From NCBI RefSeq assembly GCF_004116405.1, contig NZ_SDIC01000010.1:1-64000 (forward strand): a stretch of DNA of 64,000 nt, in the 5' to 3' direction. This stretch comes from Halegenticoccus tardaugens (GTDB lineage Archaea; Halobacteriota; Halobacteria; Halobacteriales; Haloferacaceae). Shown here piece by piece: positions 18,580-25,834 of the stretch. The position numbers were made by a program, and so were the translations under genes. Under the pieces are notes generated by a model. The model was given only the letters and a program-made list of their open reading frames with translations, was not told the origin of the DNA and did no database searches. The number at the start of each line of letters is the position of its first letter. Position 1 is the first letter of the stretch.

Positions 18580-19455
18580 TCATTCGCCGTCTCCCCGAGC
18601 GAACGACGGACCGCGACCGTCGCTCATCCGCAGTTCGAGGACGTACTTGCCCTCGCCTTGCCGCCCGCGCTTGCACTGCAGTGGTGAGCCGTGAGCGAAC
18701 TCCGCGAGCTTCTCGATTGCTCTGTACACTTCGACCCACTGGAAGCGCTGGCCGAACGCCGCTTCGAGATGCGTTTTCAACTTGTCCTTCTTCGAGCACA
18801 AGCGAACACGTTTGCCGTTGGCGTCGCTGATCTTTTTGCCCCATTCGCCGAAGTGCAGTGCGATCTCACGCGCGCGTTCATGCACAGGGTAGACGCGATC
18901 GACAACAGCCTCCGCACCATGGCGGATGAACCGCTCTAATTTCGAGAGGTGCTGGGCGTCCTCACCACCCTGTTCGGTCGACAGTGCATCGGGCTTCTGG
19001 ATCCCAAGGTCATCTTCACATTGGGACAGTCGAGCGCGGATCTGGGCGTCAGCTTTCGTCCGTGTAATCTGCTCCTGTCGAAGGTCCTCCGTGAGTTGCT
19101 CGAGATCGGCTGCTTCGAGGTCATCGACGCGGGTGGAGAGCGATTTGGACCGCTTGCAACTCGAATCAAGGAGTCTGCCGACAGGCTGATCGGCGATCCA
19201 GATGTTCTCAAGGGCCGCATCGGCGTCGTCGTCGACGTCGCGAAGTTCGACGTACTGGCGGGCTTCGAGGTCGTCGAGGCGCTTCTCGTAGGCGTCGAGT
19301 TGGGCGTCCTTCTCGGTGAGTTGCTCTCGTAGACGCTCGTTTTCGGTTTGGAGCTGTTGGACCGCCGTTTCGAGTTCGGCGAGTCGCTCGGTGATAGCCT
19401 GAAGATCGGTCTCGACGGACGGGTTCGAGTGGCCAGTGGGCGAGTGAGCGCTCAT
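18580..19455 (-). CDS. Coiled-coil plasmid protein, function unknown
   Basis: In this 291-aa protein, residues 17-65 form a heptad-type coiled coil (LAELETAVQQLQTENERLRE) with a second helical region near 90-150 (STRVDDLEAADLEQLTEDLR). The C-terminal 100 residues are basic and may bind nucleic acid (WGKKISDANGKRVRLCSKKD). The start overlaps the stop of the upstream gene by 4 bp (ATGA), so it is the last gene of a four-gene unit. I do not recognise a named family; similar proteins occur on haloarchaeal plasmids. Confidence 0.65.
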   Translation of the reverse strand: MSAHSPTGHSNPSVETDLQAITERLAELETAVQQLQTENERLREQLTEKDAQLDAYEKRLDDLEARQYVELRDVDDDADAALENIWIADQPVGRLLDSSCKRSKSLSTRVDDLEAADLEQLTEDLRQEQITRTKADAQIRARLSQCEDDLGIQKPDALSTEQGGEDAQHLSKLERFIRHGAEAVVDRVYPVHERAREIALHFGEWGKKISDANGKRVRLCSKKDKLKTHLEAAFGQRFQWVEVYRAIEKLAEFAHGSPLQCKRGRQGEGKYVLELRMSDGRGPSFARGDGE

Positions 19456-19805
19456 TCAGGCACCTCCTGGGTAGCGTGGTAGGTGACGTGCGTCCGCCGA
19501 GTGGTTTCGATGATCGTCGGGCTCACGAGGCCGGGCCAGGTCCGTTGGATCTGGCCGTCTTGGGTGATGCCGATGCGTCCTTCACACAGGAGGTGGGTGC
19601 CCAGCGTGGGCGGGAGCTCCTCGAAGGAGGTAGGCGCACAACTCAGACAGTGGCACGCCGCGAGGTGCCACCGGATATCCCGTCGGTTGTGGTGGAGTCG
19701 GACGGTGACGGGATCGCACTCAGTGAGCTCGCGGGCACACTCGGTGCAGGTGGTGGTTGTGCCGGTGTCGATGCGCAGGCCACAGAGCACGTGCTCAAGC
19801 AACAT
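19452..19805 (-). CDS. Cys/His-rich small protein (zinc-finger-like)
   Basis: This 117-aa protein has CTECARELTEC near 20-30 and WHLAACHCLSCAP near 47-59, two candidate zinc-binding clusters. It is coupled by a 4-bp overlap to the coiled-coil gene. Role unknown; the operon context suggests a shared plasmid function. Confidence 0.6.
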   Translation of the reverse strand: MLLEHVLCGLRIDTGTTTTCTECARELTECDPVTVRLHHNRRDIRWHLAACHCLSCAPTSFEELPPTLGTHLLCEGRIGITQDGQIQRTWPGLVSPTIIETTRRTHVTYHATQEVPE

Positions 19806-19823
19806 TGGATTGATGGGAGAGAG

Positions 19824-19961
19824 TTAGTTGCGCTGGAGTTCGAACGCTGATTCAGTGTAGAGGCGGTGCTTCCCAGAGGGGAACTCAGTGGTTTCGAGAT
19901 AGATCTCGATGCGGAGGATTCGACTGAACGGGAGGGTGAATTCGGTGTGGAGGGCGCTCAT
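19824..19961 (-). CDS. Small hypothetical protein (45 aa)
   Basis: The start MSALHTEFTLPFSRILRIEI is chosen because its ATG overlaps the stop of the upstream zinc-finger gene (TCATTC region, 4-bp ATGA). It has strand-like alternating hydrophobics and no cysteine. Confidence 0.5.
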   Translation of the reverse strand: MSALHTEFTLPFSRILRIEIYLETTEFPSGKHRLYTESAFELQRN

Positions 19962-20095
19962 TCGTGGCCCTCCATGAAACAGTCGAAGCAAGGGAGTGTG
20001 CCGAGTGCAGCGCAGGTGTCGCACTCCGTGGGGAGTGGGGTTTGGATGTGGGTCGAAGCGCTATGCTTACGGGTACTGCGGTCTTGGGTTGACAT
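19958..20095 (-). CDS. Small zinc-finger protein (45 aa)
   Basis: The start MSTQDRSTRKHS is chosen (an upstream ATG at 20143 is possible). The motif CDTCAALGTLPCFDCFMEGH has a CxxC-x7-CxxC arrangement plus a His, a compact treble-clef or rubredoxin-like zinc site. It is the first gene of the four-gene unit. Confidence 0.55.
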   Translation of the reverse strand: MSTQDRSTRKHSASTHIQTPLPTECDTCAALGTLPCFDCFMEGHE

Positions 20096-20127
20096 GGTCT
20101 TCTTGGGAGCTGCATGAGAAGGCCAGT

Positions 20128-20147
20128 CCGAGTGCTCCAACACTCGG
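20128..20147. repeat. Hairpin with CTCCAA loop
   Basis: ccgagtg-ctccaa-cactcgg. The same loop, reverse complemented as TTGGAG, with different but paired arms, occurs at 36313-36336; a near match with loop ctggag lies at 16514. It lies upstream of the small-gene operon start, so it may be regulatory or a transposon relic. Confidence 0.45.
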
Positions 20148-20312
20148 GCACTTCGTTACTGAATTCGTGCCCTAGAGGACCGACTTTCTATCAATAAGAT
20201 ATGTCTACAGCTACTTATAGGTTGTTAAATACTGCAATGGTTGCACTATACCGCAACTGATTAGGATTCTCAGTGAGAAAATGCTACCATGCCGGCGAAA
20301 GGGTTGTGTTCT

Positions 20313-20528
20313 ATGGCACGAAGTCGTGCACTGTTGACGGACACAGAGCGAAAGCATATCTCAGGAGAAACTTCTGACCAGCGGAGGTACGAGGCGGTTT
20401 CTCGTGTCCGCCGACGTGTGAAAGACGAACTTACAACTGACCTTGAACTTCTGGAGGATTATCACCCAGAGCTCCTTCAGGAGATTCGCGAAATTGTTTG
20501 CAAAACTGAAGAAGCAGGAGATGTCTGA
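20313..20528 (+). CDS. Small conserved-type haloarchaeal protein (71 aa)
   Basis: The start MARSRALLTDTERKHISGE is chosen over the ATG at 20289 because this opening matches a small haloarchaeal family I recall. The body is helical (RYEAVSRVRRRVKDEL, DLELLEDYHPELLQEIREIV). The upstream 20200-20290 is AT-rich with the inverted motif gcaatggttgc. Function unknown; a role as a small regulator is only a guess. Confidence 0.6.
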   Translation: MARSRALLTDTERKHISGETSDQRRYEAVSRVRRRVKDELTTDLELLEDYHPELLQEIREIVCKTEEAGDV

Positions 20529-20547
20529 TCGGACAACAAAACGGCGT

Positions 20548-20784
20548 TTATCTCACCAATAACAGGGTCTTATGTCTTGTATGTGATCCACCACCGGTAC
20601 TCGTCGTTTCGACGAATTCACGGACGGTCAGCGGACCGACGCGGTGGCCGCACGGTTGGAGAAGGTGCGTCGACGGCCCGCGCGTCTCGACGGCGATCGC
20701 GGGCTAGCCGCAGGTCGGACACTTAGGCGACTCGTAACTCTCTGAACGGTCGGGGGCTTTCTTCCCCGTGGCGTTGGCGTACAT
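20548..20784 (-). pseudogene. Small zinc-ribbon gene with in-frame TAG
   Basis: The frame from the ATG at 20784 reads MYANATGKKAP...ESPKCPTCG, then a TAG at about 20706, then PAIAVETRGPSTHLLQPCGH and RVGPLTVREFVE to the stop at 20548. The CPxCG...PCGH layout matches small haloarchaeal zinc proteins in which the residue after CG is usually Asp or Glu. One GAG-to-TAG change would explain the break. Downstream starts would leave out the first zinc knuckle. Confidence 0.55.
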
Positions 20785-21014
20785 ACTGGCTTCTCTCCCA
20801 AGAAAGCCACCTCCCAGGCCGGTGCCCCTACGCCGATCCTCCTACTTCCTGATGGACCTGAGGACAGTCAGGCCTGAGTGTGACTTTCCGAGCGGCTGTT
20901 AGGTTAAGAATACTTATACTTTTGGCAACGTAGACTATCATTGAATGTACCGTAGATTGTCAAACCCTCAGAGCTGCGATATGATTAAACGACCTTGCCA
21001 AGAAAAGCGGGCCA

Positions 21015-21356
21015 ATGCGCCCGCGGGCAAATTGGATGACTGACAGTGATGATACGATCTTGGAGTTTCTCCAAGGCTGTGGTCTTGCACTCTCTCCGCG
21101 GGCGATTGAATACAACCTCCGTAGCCGCCATAGTGTCGAAATGTCTTATTTGACAGTGAATCGACGACTAAAACTCCTTTACGAAGGGGGACTCGTTCAA
21201 AAAGAGTACCCCGAAGGAGGATTCTATTCGCTCACGAACAAGGGACACGCCTATTTAGCCGGCGAACTCGACGCCTCAGAAATGGAGCACGACGAAGAGG
21301 GACGCCGTCTCTCGACCTATGTGGGAGAGTCCATAGGCTTATGGGTATGGAGCTAG
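21015..21356 (+). CDS. Winged-helix transcription regulator (PhiH1-repressor-like)
   Basis: In this 113-aa protein, MRPRANWMTDSDDTILEFL opens a typical haloarchaeal PhiH1-like repressor. Helix-turn-helix and wing follow (LSPRAIEYNLRSRHSVEMSY, TVNRRLKLLYEGGLVQKEYP, GGFYSLTNKGHAYL). A TATA-like cttatact at about 20912 precedes it. It sits 16 bp before the third toxin gene and may regulate that module. Confidence 0.75.
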   Translation: MRPRANWMTDSDDTILEFLQGCGLALSPRAIEYNLRSRHSVEMSYLTVNRRLKLLYEGGLVQKEYPEGGFYSLTNKGHAYLAGELDASEMEHDEEGRRLSTYVGESIGLWVWS

Positions 21357-21372
21357 TAACATAGGCTGACGG

Positions 21373-21678
21373 ATGGCGTCCTACACCACCATCGAAGACT
21401 GGAAGGATGTCGAAGACGGCTACGTCGTTGATGTCACCATCCGGCAGACGGAAGACGAAAAGTACCCGAGCGGGTGGGACTACGGCCTACACCTCGGGGA
21501 AATCGGTGGAGACACCATCCTTCGCTACGACAACGCCCACGAACGGACGAAAGGTCACGAGCGCCACACCCGGGACGGTGTCGAAATCATCCAGTTCCCA
21601 GGGATGCTGGCGCTCTACGACCGCTTCAAACGCGAAGCCGAAAAGATGTCGCCCGTCTCGTGGGACTGGCCGGAGTAG
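21373..21678 (+). CDS. TumE-type toxin (pair 3)
   Basis: This 101-aa protein has YPSGWDYGLHLGEIGG, ILRYDNAHERTKGHERH and FPGMLALYDRFKREAEK, which follow the TumE pattern of pairs 1 and 2. The antitoxin gene starts 23 bp after its stop, without the overlap seen in the other two pairs. Confidence 0.7.
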   Translation: MASYTTIEDWKDVEDGYVVDVTIRQTEDEKYPSGWDYGLHLGEIGGDTILRYDNAHERTKGHERHTRDGVEIIQFPGMLALYDRFKREAEKMSPVSWDWPE

Positions 21679-21701
21679 GACGCCTCCAGGAGGTACCCAC
21701 C

Positions 21702-22106
21702 ATGCCCACGCTCAAAGTCACCGTCGGCGAACGAGACCACCTCGATCAGCGTACGCGCCGCCGCATCAAGGCCGCCCAAGAGGGCGAGGACCTCGACGAC
21801 GCCCAGCCGATGCTGAACTTCGGGTCGTACGCAGAGCTCAGTCGGTTGCTCAGTCCGAAGAACCTGGAGCTACTGGAGGCGATCTCCAAACACAACCCCG
21901 AGAGCATCCGCGAGGCCGCCGAACTGGTGAATCGAGACTACAAACAGGTTCATCGAAACCTCTCTGAACTCGAAGACATTGGCGTCATCGAGTTCGAAGG
22001 CGGCGGATCGGGTCAGGCGAAGAAGCCGAAGCTGGTTTACAACGGCCTCGAAATCGACATTCCGTTTACGGGGCCGAACGGGAGCGTCGGTGCAGCAGCG
22101 CCGTAA
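21702..22106 (+). CDS. HVO_A0114-type winged-helix antitoxin (pair 3)
   Basis: In this 134-aa protein, SPKNLELLEAISKHNPESIR, EAAELVNRDYKQVHRNLSEL and PKLVYNGLEIDIPF are very close to pair 1, giving the same winged-helix fold. ATG at 21702, preceded by ccaggaggta, a good ribosome-binding site, which is uncommon for haloarchaeal first genes but usual inside operons. Confidence 0.75.
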   Translation: MPTLKVTVGERDHLDQRTRRRIKAAQEGEDLDDAQPMLNFGSYAELSRLLSPKNLELLEAISKHNPESIREAAELVNRDYKQVHRNLSELEDIGVIEFEGGGSGQAKKPKLVYNGLEIDIPFTGPNGSVGAAAP

Positions 22107-22161
22107 CCGTTGTTGGCACTGTAGGTGCTGATGTTCTGTTCGAGGGGTGATCTGGAACGAC

Positions 22162-22332
22162 CTATTCGTCGTCGGTGAGGACGGATTCCTGCTCGTCGAC
22201 CGAGGGAATCTCGCCGTCGTACTCGAATTCCTCGACGCGCTCACCGGTTCGCTCGGCGAGAATTTTTGCGAGAGACTTGTCTTCTGAACCTGTCGGGGGA
22301 CCCGCGCCCGGATAGGTCTCGTCGTGAGTCAT
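22162..22332 (-). CDS. Small acidic protein (56 aa)
   Basis: MTHDETYPGAGPPTGSEDKS ... ends SVDEQESVLTDDE. Its ATG overlaps the stop codon (CCATGA) of the gene remnant upstream, so the two were one operon. No family recognised; it lacks cysteine and membrane segments. Confidence 0.55.
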   Translation of the reverse strand: MTHDETYPGAGPPTGSEDKSLAKILAERTGERVEEFEYDGEIPSVDEQESVLTDDE

Positions 22333-22443
22333 GGCTCGTCAGCGTCGTCATCCTCGCCGCCGGCGTCCGGGAATAATTCCCGGACAATCCGGAGTCGTTG
22401 AAGCCGCTTCAACTCACTCCAGATACGCGGGCGATCCTCAGTC
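22330..22443 (-). pseudogene. C-terminal remnant of a gene cut by an IS right end
   Basis: An open frame enters from the IS terminus at 22444 and ends DRPRIWSELKRLQRLRIVRE ... DDDADEP at a TGA overlapping the next ATG. The N-terminal part is missing, replaced by the TnpB fragment. Confidence 0.55.
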
Positions 22444-22570
22444 GTGAACTACCCCACCCTACTCGCTCACGGCTTTCGCCGTTCGCTCCGTGAGGGTGGG
22501 ACTTCCTGTTTCCACGACGCGCTTTGCAGACACAACGGTGTCCACAGGGAGCGCAGTCTCCACAGGCGGT
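22444..22570 (-). ncRNA. Guide-RNA scaffold region of the fragmentary element
   Basis: Shares the block gtggagactgcgctccctgt ... ggggtagttcac with the ends of the elements at 48.6, 55.1 and 61.7 kb. If transcribed, the guide would start at 22443 reading leftward (gactgaggatcgcccgcgta). Confidence 0.5.
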
Positions 22571-22975
22571 GATTCGGAGTGATCCACTCCTACCTTTTCA
22601 AGACCGCGAGAAAGAATATTCCACGCCGCGTTCGCGTCCCTGTCCGCCTCGAACCCACACGAGGGACACGAGTGTTCGCGCACCCACAGCGGCTTGTCTG
22701 TCTTGACACCACAGGCCGCGCATTCCTTCGTCGTATCTTTCGCGTCAACCGCGACGAAGTGTGTCCCTTCGCGCTTGCACTTGTATTGGAGCATTCGTAG
22801 GAACGTGCCCCACGCCGTTCCCGCCCGGTTACGAGAGTTGCCCGGTAGTTCGACCAACCCCTTCGCGTCCAAGTCCTCCACGGCCACAAGGTCGTATTCT
22901 CTCGCGTAGTAGTTCGAGAGTTTGTGAAAGAAGTCTCGTCGCTTTCGCTTGAGGTCGGCGTGTCTCAGTTGCTCT
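22444..22975 (-). mobile_element. IS200/IS605 right-end fragment with tnpB 3' part
   Basis: The fragment begins inside tnpB at about QLRHADLKRKRRDFFHKLSN (22975) and runs to the right-end terminus tagttcac at 22444. It carries RuvC-II (LVAVEDLDAKGL), the zinc finger (CAACGVKTDKPLWV) and RuvC-III (EADRDANAAWNIL) but lacks RuvC-I. The left junction is with a fragment of another gene, so a deletion took place. Confidence 0.8.
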
Positions 22976-23190
22976 CTCCCCCCTCTTCGTCGAGGGCGAG
23001 CACGGTCTCAGCGTGCTCGGTGCGAATCGTTTCGAGCATCGTTCGGTCGGACCGTGCCTCGGCGACGTCGTTCTTCCACGCGCGGAGGGCACCGGAGTCA
23101 CCGGGCTCTGCATCGTGCGCTTTGAGCCACTTTTCGCGGGCCATCGTGTTGACAACCCCACCGAGTTCGCTGGGCAGATCGGTAACGTAC
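22976..23190 (-). pseudogene. Internal fragment homologous to the 396-aa protein at 36770
   Basis: The minus strand reads a stretch close to NTMAREKWFKAHNSKPGDSE and EALRTWKNDVAEA of the intact protein, up to its ETVLALD region, and stops at the TnpB junction. Both ends are missing. It shows that a second copy of that plasmid gene once lay here. Confidence 0.7.
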
Positions 23191-23264
23191 GAGGGTTACA
23201 GCAGGACGGCTTTGTTGAAATCCTCAGAGAGTTACAGATTCGCCCGGTAGTCTGACCGGATGCA

Positions 23265-23480
23265 ATCCCTTCCAAAATCACGGTTCCTCCAGTTCGTTGA
23301 GCAGGCATTTCACTTGGCTCGACGAGCTGTCGCTCGCTACTCTTCGAAGTTCTGGCTCTGTTGAAACCCTCTCCATGTCGTGCGGTTTCGTACAGAGGCT
23401 CGTTTCAGCCGCTTTGGTCGTGAGTGGCGAGGAGGGTGTCTCTTCGGAATGTCTGCGACGAAGGGTTTCAACACGGCCAA
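23265..23480 (+). repeat. Remnant of a DDE-transposase IS end
   Basis: PKSRFLQFVEQAFHLARRAV begins a frame resembling the start of haloarchaeal IS5-type transposases and breaks within 30 codons. The motif tgttgaaaccctc occurs near 23350 and inverted near 23465 (gggtttcaaca), with a variant at 23215, as expected of IS inverted repeats. The 23480-23810 stretch holds no supported gene. Confidence 0.4.
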
Positions 23481-23840
23481 CGTCTGGATTATGAGGCTTC
23501 TGTCCAGTCTGACCGTGATCTGGGGTCCCAGAAGAACCGTGAGTACTATTTTGTCGTGATCCGCAGCGGCCTCGATGGCAGTTCTCTCGAGGACGTCGAA
23601 TCGTCGTCTTCTCTGATTGTTGAATTACTTCGTCCGAGCCGTCTGTTCCCTTTTGTCCGCGCCTGCGATGAAGGCCAATCATTGGGCCGTGTCGTTTCGT
23701 GTTCCCGTCCCCGTGTGTTGGTGGTGTGTGATCTGTCTGCTATCGTTCGTGGGGTGTTTGTGGGGCTTTTACTGTCGGATCGGGTGCTATGGGCATATTA
23801 TGGGTATAAATTTATGCGTGAACGGCACTATACTGGAGGT

Positions 23841-24314
23841 ATGTCAGCGGACACATTGTCAGAGTTACGGGGCAAACGCCCGGACATTTTAGCGGCGATC
23901 GAGTACTTCGGTAGTGAGGCTGATGCGACCGAAATATCAGATAAAGTAGAAATTCCTGAAGGGAGTCGTGGCCACTTATTTGGCGACCTCGAAGACCGTG
24001 GGTTGATTCGGATGATTGGCGAGCACAAGCGTCCGAGTGGCTCATACGCGTACGTCTACTCGCTGACCGAACGGGGTGCGGTCGTCCTCGATGAGTACGA
24101 AGAGGCACGGATTGCGCAGGCGGACGTTGACGCGTTACGCAAGCGGGTGGCGTCTCAACAAGAACAGATCGGGCGACTTCGCGAGCGGTTGAACGACGCT
24201 TACCGCGAGCTGGAGCACCACGATGACAAGTTCGCTACAGTGGACGAACGGACAAAGGATCTGAACCGCCGGTTGAAAGCCATCGAGTCGAACTGCGAAA
24301 ACGAAAACGAGTAG
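23841..24314 (+). CDS. Winged-helix protein with C-terminal coiled coil
   Basis: The start MSADTLSELRGKRPDILAAI is chosen for its adjacent ggaggt and for the TATA-like gggtataaattt upstream at 23798. A winged helix spans about 10-85 (ISDKVEIPEGSRGHLFGDLE, SYAYVYSLTERGAVVLDEYE). Residues 95-155 form a long coiled coil (LRKRVASQQEQIGRLRERLN). 157 aa. It is probably a dimeric DNA-binding regulator; its position 1.5 kb before the secretion operon makes that operon a candidate target, without direct evidence. Confidence 0.65.
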   Translation: MSADTLSELRGKRPDILAAIEYFGSEADATEISDKVEIPEGSRGHLFGDLEDRGLIRMIGEHKRPSGSYAYVYSLTERGAVVLDEYEEARIAQADVDALRKRVASQQEQIGRLRERLNDAYRELEHHDDKFATVDERTKDLNRRLKAIESNCENENE

Positions 24315-24350
24315 TTCAGGTCAGTGGGATGCCGAGTCAGGCGGGCAGGT

Positions 24351-24593
24351 TTACTTAATCCCGAAAAGTCGCCCGATAATGAGGCACACTCCGATCATGG
24401 CGAGGACGTGGAGAGCGATATACGAGCCAGGGACGGCTGCGTTGCTCCCGTAGATGAGTCTCCCCACAGGCATCGCGAAGACTATCATGACGAACATGGT
24501 CAACGCGCCCACGATTGAGGCGAGTGCGAATCGAGCGTAGTAGCGTGCTGCCAGGCGGACGTCAGCGAACATCGAGGGAGATCGAGAACTCAT
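24351..24593 (-). CDS. Small membrane protein, two transmembrane segments
   Basis: This 80-aa protein has hydrophobic segments at about 22-44 (FALASIVGALTMFVMIVFAM) and 56-76 (SYIALHVLAMIGVCLIIGRL). It is 8 bp downstream of the duplicated-repeat protein gene, so the two are probably co-transcribed. Function unknown. Confidence 0.6.
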   Translation of the reverse strand: MSSRSPSMFADVRLAARYYARFALASIVGALTMFVMIVFAMPVGRLIYGSNAAVPGSYIALHVLAMIGVCLIIGRLFGIK

Positions 24594-24601
24594 GATCTGA
24601 A

Positions 24602-25126
24602 CTACTCCTCAATAGTTGTATCAGAGCCGTCGTTATTAGTTTTTTCCTCACTATCAGTTTCGGATGCAATTTGTTGGGCGTCCGCAATCGTCTGTCGGAT
24701 CTCGTCGATCGGAATAGTCCCCTCATGGTTGAAAATCTCGGTCATGCCCATCAAGTGGATTTCATGGCAGGCAAGGTCGGCACACATAAGATCGATAAGG
24801 CGGTCCCCGAGTCGGCGGTAGCCTTTCGCGACCGTGCCTTTCCAATCCGTCCACAAGGGCGTTGGAATATCGAGGATGGTGTGACTTTTCGTCTCCTTAG
24901 GGGTGGCGGTGCGATACTCGTCGAGTTGTTGTTCGTCGACGATTGTTTGGCGGTGGAGGACTTCGATGGCGCCGGTCCCGATTTCCGTATGGCAGAGATA
25001 GTCAGCGGTGAGTAATTCAACGAGACGATCGCCGAGTTGTGTATAGCGTCGAGGGACTGTCGCCTGCCACTTTTGCCACTGCTCGTTTGGTATGTCAGAA
25101 AATGTGTGTGAGGTGAGATTTGCCAT
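24602..25126 (-). CDS. Protein with two internal repeats, function unknown
   Basis: The start MANLTSHTFSDIPNEQWQKW is chosen (ATG at 25153 also open); 174 aa. Two repeats of about 75 residues align: HTFSDIPNEQWQKWQATVPR with YTQLGDRLVELLTADYLCH, and HTILDIPTPLWTDWKGTVAK with YRRLGDRLIDLMCADLACH. The tail is acidic. Divergent from the secretion operon with about 230 bp between them, so it may regulate or accompany it. No known domain recognised. Confidence 0.6.
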   Translation of the reverse strand: MANLTSHTFSDIPNEQWQKWQATVPRRYTQLGDRLVELLTADYLCHTEIGTGAIEVLHRQTIVDEQQLDEYRTATPKETKSHTILDIPTPLWTDWKGTVAKGYRRLGDRLIDLMCADLACHEIHLMGMTEIFNHEGTIPIDEIRQTIADAQQIASETDSEEKTNNDGSDTTIEE

Positions 25127-25356
25127 GTATCGTCCGTTACTCACCGTCGCCATGGGGTGTGTGATCCTTGTTGTGCATGGCTTGGACCTTGCAATGAACC
25201 TACTTAACTACCAGGGGGATATAAAGAAGTCTCGGTCTCCAACGTCTTGCTACCAGGCGGGTAGGCGCATATAGGTATCTGTGATGAAAAGCTATTCAAA
25301 GAAAATTTTAGAATTGTTACGCAATAGTATTTTGTAGGGGGAGATAGATGGCTTGA

Positions 25357-25815
25357 ATGTTGTCCATGAATGTAAGATTGGATCGGTGTAAAAAATGGTT
25401 TAGTGAAGTGTTCAGGGAGTCATACTGGCGGCTCCGTTACAACTGGGGCCCACGCGACCTCGGGTTTGCGGTCGTGTGGGGACTGGCGGTATGTCTGTTC
25501 TTCACGTCACCCGTCGCCGCCCAAACGGGCGTGTCGGAAGCAGAGAGCGCTATCTGTGGCGGTGGCCCGATCAACGTCGGCCGGATTGTCGGATTGATGT
25601 ACGGCGGACTGTTCCTGTTTTTCATCTTTAAAGCCGCTCCCCGGGCGGCGTTCGGTATCGACAAGATGGGAAGTACGAAGAGTGACACGCAAATGCGTGG
25701 GAAAGAACAGGCGATGGGGAGCGTCTACAGTGTGGGCGCGGCAATTGTTCTGTTCATGATCCCGCTGCTGCTCCAGGCGGGCGGGCTCGACATCGCGTCG
25801 TGTCTCATGCCCTAA
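25357..25815 (+). CDS. VirB2-like small membrane (pilin-type) protein
   Basis: In this 152-aa protein, a signal-like segment at about 34-56 ends SPVAAQ, followed by a Cys-containing loop (SAICGGGPINVGR) and two transmembrane helices (GRIVGLMYGGLFLFFIFKAA and VYSVGAAIVLFMIPLLLQAG). A long signal plus two helices is the build of VirB2/TrbC conjugative pilins. It is the first gene of the secretion-like operon, preceded by a purine-rich gggggagata. The assignment is by layout, not sequence identity. Confidence 0.5.
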   Translation: MLSMNVRLDRCKKWFSEVFRESYWRLRYNWGPRDLGFAVVWGLAVCLFFTSPVAAQTGVSEAESAICGGGPINVGRIVGLMYGGLFLFFIFKAAPRAAFGIDKMGSTKSDTQMRGKEQAMGSVYSVGAAIVLFMIPLLLQAGGLDIASCLMP

Positions 25816-25834
25816 GTGTGGGTGGTGGCATAAT

